A stretch of DNA of 5,687 bases from Armatimonadota bacterium. Its GTDB lineage: Bacteria > Sysuimicrobiota > Sysuimicrobiia > Sysuimicrobiales > Humicultoraceae. The notes beneath the pieces were generated by a model. The model saw nothing but the letters and a program-made list of their open reading frames with translations. It made no database searches and was not told where the DNA came from. How positions within the stretch are numbered: the first letter of the stretch is position 1; each line of letters begins with the position of its first letter. Shown piece after piece: positions 1-5,414 of this stretch. The stretch is from the NCBI GenBank assembly GCA_016199305.1, contig JACQGZ010000143.1:1-5687 (forward strand), read 5' to 3'. The position numbers and the translations under genes were made by a program.

Positions 1-923
1 AGATGGTCGCCCTGATGAACGAGGGCGGCTTCGACCTGGTGACGGCGTCGGGCGACGCCAGCAACCGCCTGATCTCCGGCGGCCGCGTCCAGGAGGTCAA
101 CATCAATCTCGTCCCCAGCTGGAACACCGTCGACCCCCGGCTGCAGAACGCGCCCTGGCACACGGTGGCCGGCAAGCACTACGGCGTGCCCTACCAGTGG
201 GGACCGAACGTGCTGATGTACAGCACCAAGGTCTTCAAGACCGCGCCCAAGAGTTGGAGCGTCGTCTTCGTCGAGCAGAAATTGCCCGACGGGAAGACCA
301 ACAAGGGCCGCGTGCAGGCCTACGACGGGCCGATCTACGTCGCCGACGCGGCGATGTACCTGATGACCCACAACAAGGCCCTGGGCATCAAGAACCCCTA
401 CGAACTCACCCGCAAACAGTTCGATGCCGCCCTGAACCTGCTGCGGCAGCAGCGGAAGATCGTCCATCGCTACTGGCACGACGCGTTCATCCAGATCGAT
501 GACTTCAAGAACGAAGGGGTGGTGGCGTCCAGCTCCTGGCCGTTCCAGGTCAACCTGCTGCAGAGCGAGAAGCGGCCCATCGCCAGCACGATTCCCGTCG
601 AGGGGGCGACCGGGTGGGCGGACACCACGATGCTGCATGCGAACGCGCCGCACCCCAACTGCGCCTACCGCTGGCTGGAGCACTCGATTTCGCCCAAGCT
701 GCAGGGGGATCTGGCGGCGTGGTTCGGTTCCGTGCCCGCGGTGCCGGCGGCCTGCAAGGGCAACGCGCTGCTCGGCGCCGAAGGCTGCAACACCAACGGC
801 TTCAAGAACTTCGAGAAGATCTGGTACTGGAAGACCCCTGTCGCCAACTGCGGCGGCGGGCGCCAGTGCGTCCCCTACCACGAATGGGTGACCAACTACA
901 TCGCCGTCATCGGGGGGCGCTGA
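1..923 (+). CDS. Polyamine-type ABC transporter substrate-binding protein, PotD/PotF/YdcS-like (5' partial)
   Basis: This is the extracytoplasmic binding protein of a spermidine/putrescine-type importer (COG0687-like). In-window residues 61-74 (GVPYQWGPNVLMYS) match the family's G-x-PY-x-x-G...L-x-Y segment. Residues 205-207 (WAD), before a Cys-Ala-Tyr-Arg-Trp helix, align by eye with the PotD W255-x-D257 pair that contacts polyamine. The frame is open at the window edge, and the ATG at base 3 is almost certainly internal: about 50-80 residues, including the signal peptide and first ligand-contact strand, should lie upstream. Five cysteines sit in the C-terminal third (220, 251, 262, 283, 289) and could form disulfides outside the membrane. 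The gene is first in a binding protein-ATPase-permease-permease operon, the potFGHI/ydcSTUV order. The class is secure; the exact ligand (putrescine, spermidine, or another cationic compound) is inference. Confidence 0.9.
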   Translation, partial: MVALMNEGGFDLVTASGDASNRLISGGRVQEVNINLVPSWNTVDPRLQNAPWHTVAGKHYGVPYQWGPNVLMYSTKVFKTAPKSWSVVFVEQKLPDGKTNKGRVQAYDGPIYVADAAMYLMTHNKALGIKNPYELTRKQFDAALNLLRQQRKIVHRYWHDAFIQIDDFKNEGVVASSSWPFQVNLLQSEKRPIASTIPVEGATGWADTTMLHANAPHPNCAYRWLEHSISPKLQGDLAAWFGSVPAVPAACKGNALLGAEGCNTNGFKNFEKIWYWKTPVANCGGGRQCVPYHEWVTNYIAVIGGR

Positions 924-964
924 TCGGACCGCGTCCGACCCGCCGATCCCTCTCTGGGAGTCAA

Positions 965-998
965 CCGAAGGCCCGACCCGCCCCGGCCGGGCCTTCGG
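965..998 (+). promoter_or_regulatory. Perfect 11-bp stem-loop between binding-protein and ATPase genes
   Basis: CCGAAGGCCCG (965-975) and CGGGCCTTCGG (988-998) are exact reverse complements around a 12-base loop. The structure begins 42 bases after the binding-protein stop. No T-run follows, so it is a poor intrinsic terminator. Hairpins here are known in binding-protein operons (for example malE-malF) to block 3' decay or cause partial termination, giving more binding protein than membrane parts. That role here is inference; the inverted repeat is seen directly. Confidence 0.65.
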
Positions 999-1007
999 CG
1001 CTCTGGG

Positions 1008-1024
1008 CCGCCGTCGGCCGGCGG
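1008..1024 (+). promoter_or_regulatory. Stem-loop overlapping the ATPase ribosome binding site
   Basis: CCGCCG (1008-1013) pairs with CGGCGG (1019-1024) around TCGGC. The 3' arm covers the first two bases of the Shine-Dalgarno GGAAGG (1023-1028). If it folds in the mRNA it would partly hide the ATPase start and lower its translation. The stem is only 6 bp and may be chance in such GC-rich DNA. Confidence 0.4.
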
Positions 1025-1028
1025 AAGG
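1023..1028 (+). promoter_or_regulatory. Ribosome binding site of the ATPase gene
   Basis: GGAAGG lies 6 bases before the GTG at 1035. It supports that GTG over a later in-frame GTG at 1086, which has no comparable site and would begin close to the edge of the nucleotide-binding domain. Confidence 0.6.
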
Positions 1029-1034
1029 TCGGCC

Positions 1035-2114
1035 GTGTCCACTAAGCCAGCCGGGGGTCCGGACGGCGGGCCGGCCCGTCCGGCGGTGGCGGCCGTCCGG
1101 TTCCTCCACGTCAGCCGTCACTTCGGCGACGTGAAGGCGGTCGACCATGTCAGCCTCGACATCCATGACGGCGAGTTTTTCTCGCTGCTCGGCCCATCAG
1201 GGTCGGGCAAGACCACCTGCCTGCGCCTGATCGCGGGGTTCGACCATCCCACGGCGGGCGCCATCGAACTGCACGGGGTAGGGGTCTCCGGCATCCCACC
1301 CTACGAGCGGGACGTGAACACCGTTTTCCAGGACTACGCTCTCTTCCCGCACATGTCGGTCGGGCAGAACGTGGCCTACGGCCTGATGATCAAGCGGGTC
1401 CCCCCGACCGAACGCGACGCCCGGGTGCGGGAGATGCTCGACCTGGTCCGCCTGGGGGGCATGGCGGAGCGCCGCCCCTCTCAACTGTCGGGCGGGCAGC
1501 GCCAGCGGGTGGCCCTGGCCCGGGCGCTGATCAACCGCCCGCGCGTCCTGCTCCTGGACGAGCCCCTGGGTGCGCTCGACCTGAAGCTCCGCCAGCAGAT
1601 GCAGATCGAATTGAAGGCGATCCAGCAGCACGTCGGCATCACCTTCATCTACGTGACGCACGACCAGGAAGAGGCACTGACGATGTCCGACCGCCTCGCC
1701 GTGTTTAACAACGGCCGCGTCGAACAGGTGGGAGCGCCGGCGGAGGTCTACGAACACCCGGCGACTGATTTCGTGGCCGGCTTTGTGGGGGTCAGCAATC
1801 TGGTCAGCGGGGAGACCGCGCGGGCGATCACCGGCTCACCGGAGACCTTCACCATCCGCCCGGAGAAGATCCTCATGCACGAGCCGGACGCCGCGATTGA
1901 AGACGGGCTCTGCTGGATCGACGGTCGCGTCCGCGACGTGGTCTATCTGGGCCCGCACACGCGCTATCGGGTGGACCTCGACGCCGGCGGGGAATTGACC
2001 GTCACCCAGCAGAATGTCGACAGCACCTCGCTGGATGTGCAGGCGGCCCGGGGCCGCCGCGTCCGCCTGGTCTGGCCCCGCGCGCACAACCGGTCGGTCA
2101 TCACGACCGGGTAA
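1035..2114 (+). CDS. potA: Polyamine-type ABC transporter ATP-binding protein, PotA/PotG-like
   Basis: This is the cytoplasmic ATPase that powers the importer by dimerising on the two permeases. The 359 residues show every motif in order: Walker [10 protein letters not shown] (53-61), Q-loop [10 protein letters not shown] (98-106, Q99), signature LSGGQ (151-155), Walker B VLLLDEP (171-177) with catalytic Glu176, D-loop GALD (179-182), and switch His209 in THDQEEA. Residues from about 270 to 350 form the C-terminal TOBE-like regulatory domain (IRPEKI at 274-279) expected in PotA-type proteins, and the length is normal for them. The first 20 residues are a Pro/Gly/Ala-rich extension before the domain. 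The start is GTG, supported by GGAAGG 6 bases upstream. The stop lies 8 bases before the first permease gene. By operon order it could equally be named potG or ydcT. Class assignment is near certain; the substrate is inferred from the neighbours. Confidence 0.95.
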   Translation: MSTKPAGGPDGGPARPAVAAVRFLHVSRHFGDVKAVDHVSLDIHDGEFFSLLGPSGSGKTTCLRLIAGFDHPTAGAIELHGVGVSGIPPYERDVNTVFQDYALFPHMSVGQNVAYGLMIKRVPPTERDARVREMLDLVRLGGMAERRPSQLSGGQRQRVALARALINRPRVLLLDEPLGALDLKLRQQMQIELKAIQQHVGITFIYVTHDQEEALTMSDRLAVFNNGRVEQVGAPAEVYEHPATDFVAGFVGVSNLVSGETARAITGSPETFTIRPEKILMHEPDAAIEDGLCWIDGRVRDVVYLGPHTRYRVDLDAGGELTVTQQNVDSTSLDVQAARGRRVRLVWPRAHNRSVITTG

Positions 2115-2122
2115 GGCCCGCC

Positions 2123-3034
2123 GTGCCGGTCACCCGCCGCCTCGCCATCTCGCTCTACCGCCACCCCCGGGTGGCCCTGCTGCTCCTCCTCGCCCCGCCG
2201 CTGCTCTGGCTGGGCGTGGTCTACCTGGGGTCGCTCTCCTCCCTGGTCGTCCAGAGTTTCTTCTCCCTCGACGGGTTCACCGGGCAGGTGGTGCGGCGGT
2301 TCACCCTGGCCACCTACCGTGATCTCCTGACACCGGCCAACATGGACATCGTCATGCGCACGGCGGGCATGGCCGCCGCGGTGACGCTGGCCGCGGCCGT
2401 AGCCGCCTTCCCGCTGGCCTACTACATGGCCCGCTACGCGTCCCCGCGAGGCAAGGCGGCACTCTACCTGGCGGTGCTGCTCCCCCTGTGGTCGTCCTAT
2501 CTGGTCCGCGTCTTTTCCTGGAAACTCATCCTGGCCAAGGAAGGTATCTTGAACTGGACTGTGCAGCGGCTCGCCCTCGGCGGGGCGCTGGACTGGCTGC
2601 TCGGCCTGCCGGTGATCGGGGGGCCCTCGCTGTCGGTCTCCCTGCTCGGGATGTTCGTGGTCTTCCTCTACGTCTGGCTGCCGTACATGATCCTGCCCGT
2701 CGAGGCGGCGCTCGAGCGCATCCCCGAGTCCTTTCTCGAGGCCTCCGCGGACCTGGGGGCGCGTCCCGGCCAGACGTTTCGCCAGGTGATCCTCCCCCTG
2801 GCCCTTCCCGGTGTCATTGCCGGGTCGATCTTTACCTTCTCGCTCACCCTCGGCGACTTCATCGTCCCGTATGCGCTGGGGAACTCCGCCCTCTTCATCG
2901 GCCAGGCCGTCCTCGCCCACCAGGGCACATCGGGAAACATCCCGCTGGCCGCGGCCTTTACGGTGGTGCCGATGGTGATCATGGCCTTCTACCTGCTGGC
3001 GGCCAAACGGACGGGAGCGTTTGATGCCCTCTAG
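2123..3034 (+). CDS. potB: Polyamine-type ABC transporter permease, PotB/PotH-like
   Basis: This is an inner-membrane permease (binding-protein-dependent transport family, BPD_transp_1). The 303 residues show about six hydrophobic segments, near 18-42, 80-104, 113-137, 170-192, 226-248 and 275-296, which fits the family's topology. The EAA coupling loop is clear: [20 protein letters not shown] (206-225) with the conserved Gly212, which docks on the ATPase. The GTG start follows the ATPase stop by 8 bases. The AAGG at 2113-2116, 6 bases ahead of the GTG, overlaps that stop codon, so translation is probably coupled. The 3' end overlaps the second permease gene. As the first permease of the pair it corresponds in position to potB, potH or ydcU. 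Confidence 0.92.
   Translation: MPVTRRLAISLYRHPRVALLLLLAPPLLWLGVVYLGSLSSLVVQSFFSLDGFTGQVVRRFTLATYRDLLTPANMDIVMRTAGMAAAVTLAAAVAAFPLAYYMARYASPRGKAALYLAVLLPLWSSYLVRVFSWKLILAKEGILNWTVQRLALGGALDWLLGLPVIGGPSLSVSLLGMFVVFLYVWLPYMILPVEAALERIPESFLEASADLGARPGQTFRQVILPLALPGVIAGSIFTFSLTLGDFIVPYALGNSALFIGQAVLAHQGTSGNIPLAAAFTVVPMVIMAFYLLAAKRTGAFDAL
3013..3017 (+). promoter_or_regulatory. Ribosome binding site deciding the second permease start
   Basis: GGGAG lies inside the end of the first permease gene, 6 bases before the ATG at 3024 but only 3 bases before the TTG at 3021. Spacing therefore favours the ATG. Confidence 0.55.
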
Positions 3035-3848
3035 GACCGCCCCCGGCCCGCATCAGGCCCGAGCCTCCTTCGGCCTGAAGGCCGCCACCCTGGCGGTTCT
3101 GCTCTACCTGCACCTCCCCCTGGCCATCATCATTCTCTACGCCTTCACCACCGAGGACGCGGCCTTCACCTTCCCCCCGCCGGGCCTGACGCTGGACTGG
3201 TTCGGCGTCGCCTGGCGGCGCTCCGACATCTGGGCGGCGCTCTCCCTGTCCCTGCGGGTGGCGACGGCGACCACGGGTGTCGCCCTCCTCCTGGGCACGC
3301 TGGCGGCGGCGGCCGTGCACCGGGCGAAGTTCTTCGGCCGGGAGACGATCTCGTTTCTCGTCATCCTGCCGATCGCGCTGCCGGGCATTATCACCGGCAT
3401 CGCGCTACGCTCGGCGATCAGCCTGCTGAACATCCCGTTCAGCCTCTGGACGATCGTCATCGGCCACGCCACCTTCTGCGTGGTCGTGGTCTACAACAAC
3501 GTCCTGGCGCGCTTCCGGCGAACGGCCGCCTCACAGGTGGAGGCGTCGATGGACCTGGGGGCCTCCCCGTTCGAGACCTTCCGCTACATCGTGCTGCCCA
3601 GCATTGCCACCGCGCTGCTGGCCGGCGGGATGCTGGCGTTCGCGCTCTCCTTCGACGAGATTATCGTCACGACGTTTACGGCGGGGCAGCAGGAAACGCT
3701 GCCGATCTGGATCTTCACCCAGCTGACCAAGCCGCGGCAGCGGCCGGTGACCAACATCGCCGCCATCTTCGTCATCGCCGCAACGATGGTGCCCATCCTG
3801 CTGGCGCACCGGCTGACCGAAGGCAGCGGCGGGCGGGCGGGACGGTAG
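3024..3848 (+). CDS. potC: Polyamine-type ABC transporter permease, PotC/PotI-like
   Basis: This is the second inner-membrane permease, expected to pair with the upstream permease as the translocation channel. From ATG 3024 it has 274 residues; a TTG directly before would add one. Hydrophobic segments lie near 20-42, 72-99, 108-130, 140-162, 192-216 and 243-262. The EAA loop [20 protein letters not shown] (173-192) and the following [13 protein letters not shown] stretch are typical of PotC/PotI/YdcV proteins. The gene overlaps the first permease by 11 bases (ATG 3024-3026 against TAG 3032-3034), a sign of translational coupling and equal stoichiometry. It ends the plus-strand operon, and the next gene is convergent. 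The C-terminus is a short polar Gly/Arg tail. Confidence 0.92.
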   Translation: MPSRTAPGPHQARASFGLKAATLAVLLYLHLPLAIIILYAFTTEDAAFTFPPPGLTLDWFGVAWRRSDIWAALSLSLRVATATTGVALLLGTLAAAAVHRAKFFGRETISFLVILPIALPGIITGIALRSAISLLNIPFSLWTIVIGHATFCVVVVYNNVLARFRRTAASQVEASMDLGASPFETFRYIVLPSIATALLAGGMLAFALSFDEIIVTTFTAGQQETLPIWIFTQLTKPRQRPVTNIAAIFVIAATMVPILLAHRLTEGSGGRAGR

Positions 3849-3861
3849 CGCCGGGTGGCGC
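3848..3861 (+). terminator. Weak hairpin directly after the importer operon
   Basis: GCGCC (3848-3852), loop GGGT and GGCGC (3857-3861) form a 5-bp stem that begins at the last base of the second permease stop codon. No T-run follows, so it is not a classical intrinsic terminator. It is the only compact hairpin immediately behind the operon, and a terminating role is a guess. Confidence 0.25.
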
Positions 3862-3943
3862 GCGGCGCACGCCCGGGCAGGAGTCACACCCCGGAAACAC
3901 AAACGGAGCGCCATCAACAGTCGGGACGTGCGCGGCGCCAATC

Positions 3944-3970
3944 AGGAGGCAGGTTATGGACCAACCCTGA
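3944..3970 (+). other. Orphan Shine-Dalgarno and ATG opening a 4-codon frame
   Basis: AGGAGG (3944-3949) is followed after 6 bases by ATG (3956-3958) and then GAC CAA CCC TGA, encoding MDQP. It is the best Shine-Dalgarno match in the window, with ideal spacing, yet it leads to almost nothing and no plus-strand gene lies downstream. It may be the remnant of a lost or frameshifted gene, a minimal peptide, or chance. Confidence 0.35.
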
Positions 3971-3990
3971 CGGCCCGCGGCAGAGTTCGC

Positions 3991-4002
3991 CTTCCCGGCG
4001 TC
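3991..4002 (+). repeat. 12-base direct repeat, copy 1
   Basis: CTTCCCGGCGTC occurs here and again at 4167-4178, 176 bases apart, near both ends of the convergent intergenic region. At both sites the element forms part of a small hairpin (CGCC/GGCG at 3988-4000 here). It is short and could be coincidental. Confidence 0.35.
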
Positions 4003-4079
4003 TACGTCATCATCGGCTCGCGCCGGAGTTCAAACCCGGCTGCATTGGACATCGTGCGCAGGCCCAGCGCCACGCCGGC

Positions 4080-4093
4080 CCTGCCTCGGCAGG
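4080..4093. repeat. Short inverted repeat CCTGCC/GGCAGG
   Basis: CCTGCC (4080-4085) and GGCAGG (4088-4093) are exact complements with only TC between them, so a folded form would open to a 5-bp stem with a 4-base loop. It has no T-run on either side. It may assist transcript ending in this convergent region; no function can be read. Confidence 0.3.
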
Positions 4094-4100
4094 CGGTTCT

Positions 4101-4147
4101 GTGGAGAAAGTACGGCGGAACTGCCCCGTCCCCTGCGGGGTTCTGCC
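4101..4147 (-). terminator. Candidate terminator of the PAS/hydrolase operon
   Basis: GGCGGAAC (4114-4121) pairs with GTTCTGCC (4140-4147) over 8 positions with one G-U. CCC (4124-4126) and GGG (4137-4139) can extend the stem past a 2-base bulge. On the minus strand the hairpin begins 30 bases after the hydrolase stop codon and is followed by GTACTTTCTCC, a modest T-rich stretch. Alternative pairing of CCCCGTC (4124-4130) with GACGGGG (4148-4154) is possible. The tail is short for an intrinsic terminator, so confidence is moderate. Confidence 0.45.
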
Positions 4148-4159
4148 GACGGGGAGCCG

Positions 4160-4178
4160 GACGCCGCTTCCCGGCGTC
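4160..4178 (-). promoter_or_regulatory. Perfect 7-bp hairpin at the hydrolase stop codon
   Basis: GACGCCG (4160-4166) and CGGCGTC (4172-4178) pair exactly around a 5-base loop. The stem takes in two bases of the hydrolase stop codon (4177-4179). With no T-run, it is more likely a 3'-end stabilising stem that works with the larger hairpin just downstream. It contains copy 2 of the 12-base repeat CTTCCCGGCGTC. Confidence 0.4.
4167..4178 (+). repeat. 12-base direct repeat, copy 2
   Basis: This is the second exact copy of CTTCCCGGCGTC (first at 3991-4002). It overlaps the last two bases of the minus-strand hydrolase stop codon and supplies the loop and one arm of the 7-bp hairpin there. Confidence 0.35.
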
Positions 4179-5007
4179 AGAGCGCGATGGTCATCCCTTC
4201 TCGCCCGGGGATCAGTTCGAAGGGGGGCTCGCCCCGGCGCGCCGTTTCGATCAGACGGTCGAGGTCGTCGTCGGAGTGGGTGGGGTTGTGGTGGAAGGTC
4301 ATCAGCCGCCGCGCGCCGGCCAGCGCGGCGAAGGCCAGGGCGTGCCCGATGGCGCTGTGCCCCCACCCGACATACTGGGGGTACTCCGCGTCCGCATACT
4401 GGACGTCGTGGATGAGCAGATCCACTCCCGCCGCCAGGTCATACCCAGAAGTCCACTTGGGCTCCTCCGGAAAGTGGCGCGCGCCCAGGGCCGGCTCGTG
4501 GTCAGGAAGATATGCCATGGCGACCCGCCCGTCAGAGATACGGTAGCCGACCGTCGGCCCCGGGTGACTGACCAGCGCGGCCGCCACCTCCAGCGCGCCG
4601 ATCGTAAAGCGTCCCAAGGGGACGTCGAGGAGGACGAGGTCGCACGGGAGCTCCCGCAGGCGAACCGGAAAGAGGGGCGGGGAGAGGTACCGGACCAGCC
4701 GCGCCTGCAGGTCCATCGTCGTCGACGGCGGGCCCCAGATATGCACCTGCACCTTCGGCCGGTAGAGCGGCGCGAAGAAGCCGAGCCCCTGCAGGTGGTC
4801 CATGTGCAGGTGGGTGAGCAGGACGTCCACGGCAGGGATCTCACCCACCGTCGCGCCCAGGCGGCGGATCCCCGTGCCGGCGTCGAGGACGAGCAGCGTG
4901 CCGTCCTCCCCGCGCACCTCCACGCAGGAGGTATTGCCGCCGTACCGTAGGGTCTCCGGGCCGGCGCTCGGAAGTGACCCGCGGGTGCCCCACAGCGTCA
5001 CCCTCAC
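4177..5007 (-). CDS. Metallo-beta-lactamase-fold metal-dependent hydrolase (Lactamase_B_2 / COG1235-like)
   Basis: This is a 276-residue, single-domain metal-dependent hydrolase, probably cytoplasmic since no signal peptide is seen. It opens with the subfamily's typical MRVTLWGTRGS, followed by GGNTSCVEV (23-31) and LVLDAGTGIRRLG (39-51). The metal site is complete: HLHMDH at 66-71 (H66, H68, D70, H71), SHPG with H148, Asp169 in YLPDHE, and FHHNPTHSDDD (238-248). The subfamily resembles PhnP and RNase Z-like phosphodiesterases, so a phosphoester or cyclic phosphate substrate is a fair guess, but the substrate is not visible. The GTG start at 5007 overlaps the upstream PAS gene's TGA as GTGA, with GGGAG at 5019-5023 as a distant ribosome binding site, so translation is likely coupled. 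The frame stays open for 211 codons upstream, but that part is a shadow of the PAS genes. Confidence 0.9.
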   Translation of the reverse strand: MRVTLWGTRGSLPSAGPETLRYGGNTSCVEVRGEDGTLLVLDAGTGIRRLGATVGEIPAVDVLLTHLHMDHLQGLGFFAPLYRPKVQVHIWGPPSTTMDLQARLVRYLSPPLFPVRLRELPCDLVLLDVPLGRFTIGALEVAAALVSHPGPTVGYRISDGRVAMAYLPDHEPALGARHFPEEPKWTSGYDLAAGVDLLIHDVQYADAEYPQYVGWGHSAIGHALAFAALAGARRLMTFHHNPTHSDDDLDRLIETARRGEPPFELIPGREGMTIAL

Positions 5008-5396
5008 GACGGGTCGAGCTCCCAGAAGATGATCGCCCCACCCAGAGAGCGCCCTCCCTGGCCGTCGAGCGGCAGCACGGTGGACTCGATCCTCCGAGAC
5101 CGGCCGTCCAACCCCTGGATGCGCACCCGACGGTGCACCACCCGGCGTTCTCGCAGCGCGACGAGCAGCGGCCGGCGCTCCGGGGGAATCGGCGAGCCGT
5201 CCTCCTCGTAGAGGGGCAGCGTCTGCACCCACTCCTCCGAGCGCATCTCTCCCGTCTCCGCGAACCGCCGGCCCAGGATCGCTTCCGCCGGCTGGTTGTA
5301 GTAGAGGAGATTCCCCTCGCGGTCGGCGATGAGGATCGGCATGGCCAGGTAGCTGGCCAGCTGGCGCATCAGGATCAGCTCGATTGGTTTCTGCAT
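5004..5396 (-). CDS. Stand-alone PAS-domain protein
   Basis: This small 130-residue protein consists of essentially one PAS fold with no output domain. PILIADREGNLLYYNQPAEA (20-39) with AILGRRF is the classic PAS start: a strand, a turn, then Asn-Gln-Pro-Ala-Glu leading into ILG. DGSPIPPERRPLLVAL (66-81) is a motif common in sensor PAS domains of stress and phosphatase regulators. HRRVRIQGLDGRSRRIEST (88-106) and GGAIIFWELD (119-128) are the later strands. PAS folds bind small ligands or partner proteins; no haem or flavin motif is recognisable. The ATG at 5396 has only a weak site (GGGA, 5 bases before it), suggesting reinitiation from the upstream gene 18 bases away. The stop overlaps the hydrolase start. 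The protein is about 40-45% identical by eye to the upstream partial gene. Function as a sensor for, or partner of, the hydrolase is inference. Confidence 0.82.
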   Translation of the reverse strand: MQKPIELILMRQLASYLAMPILIADREGNLLYYNQPAEAILGRRFAETGEMRSEEWVQTLPLYEEDGSPIPPERRPLLVALRERRVVHRRVRIQGLDGRSRRIESTVLPLDGQGGRSLGGAIIFWELDPS

Positions 5397-5414
5397 CCGC
5401 GTCCCGGCTCGGCC

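Larger units (their letters stand above)
3849..4176. other. Convergent intergenic region without a credible gene
   Basis: These 328 bases separate the plus-strand importer from the minus-strand PAS/hydrolase operon. No frame shows family-like protein. Two plus-strand frames run through it but continue as antisense shadows over the hydrolase gene. The region holds several GC-rich hairpins, a 12-base direct repeat (CTTCCCGGCGTC) and an orphan ribosome binding site with a four-codon frame, each listed separately. No tRNA cloverleaf could be built. Since genes converge here, it should hold two 3' ends and no promoter for either operon. Confidence 0.6.

Noticed and set aside
3..5. ATG at base 3 as the true start of the binding protein
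   Set aside because: A start here would omit the signal peptide and the first part of the ligand-binding lobe. The conserved GVPY segment lies too near this ATG compared with PotD/PotF-type proteins.
1964..2920. Long minus-strand open frame (318 codons) opposite the ATPase end and first permease
   Set aside because: Its composition is dominated by Gly, Glu, Arg and Gln, as expected for the antisense of hydrophobic permease codons. The plus-strand genes are certain.
3021..3023. TTG as the start of the second permease
   Set aside because: The adjacent ATG at 3024 is a stronger start codon and has better spacing (6 bases) to GGGAG. TTG would be only 3 bases from it.
4022..4040. Possible tRNA T-arm (GTTCAAACC flanked by GCCGG/CCGGC)
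   Set aside because: The T-loop consensus is matched, but the stem closes a 9-base loop, not 7. With a 7-base loop the stem mismatches. No acceptor, D or anticodon arm could be placed around it.
3928..4950. Long plus-strand open frame (340 codons) across the intergenic region and hydrolase
   Set aside because: It is mostly antisense to the well-supported hydrolase gene, Arg/Gly/Val-rich with no recognisable motif, and explained by GC-biased third positions. It has no good ribosome binding site at its start.
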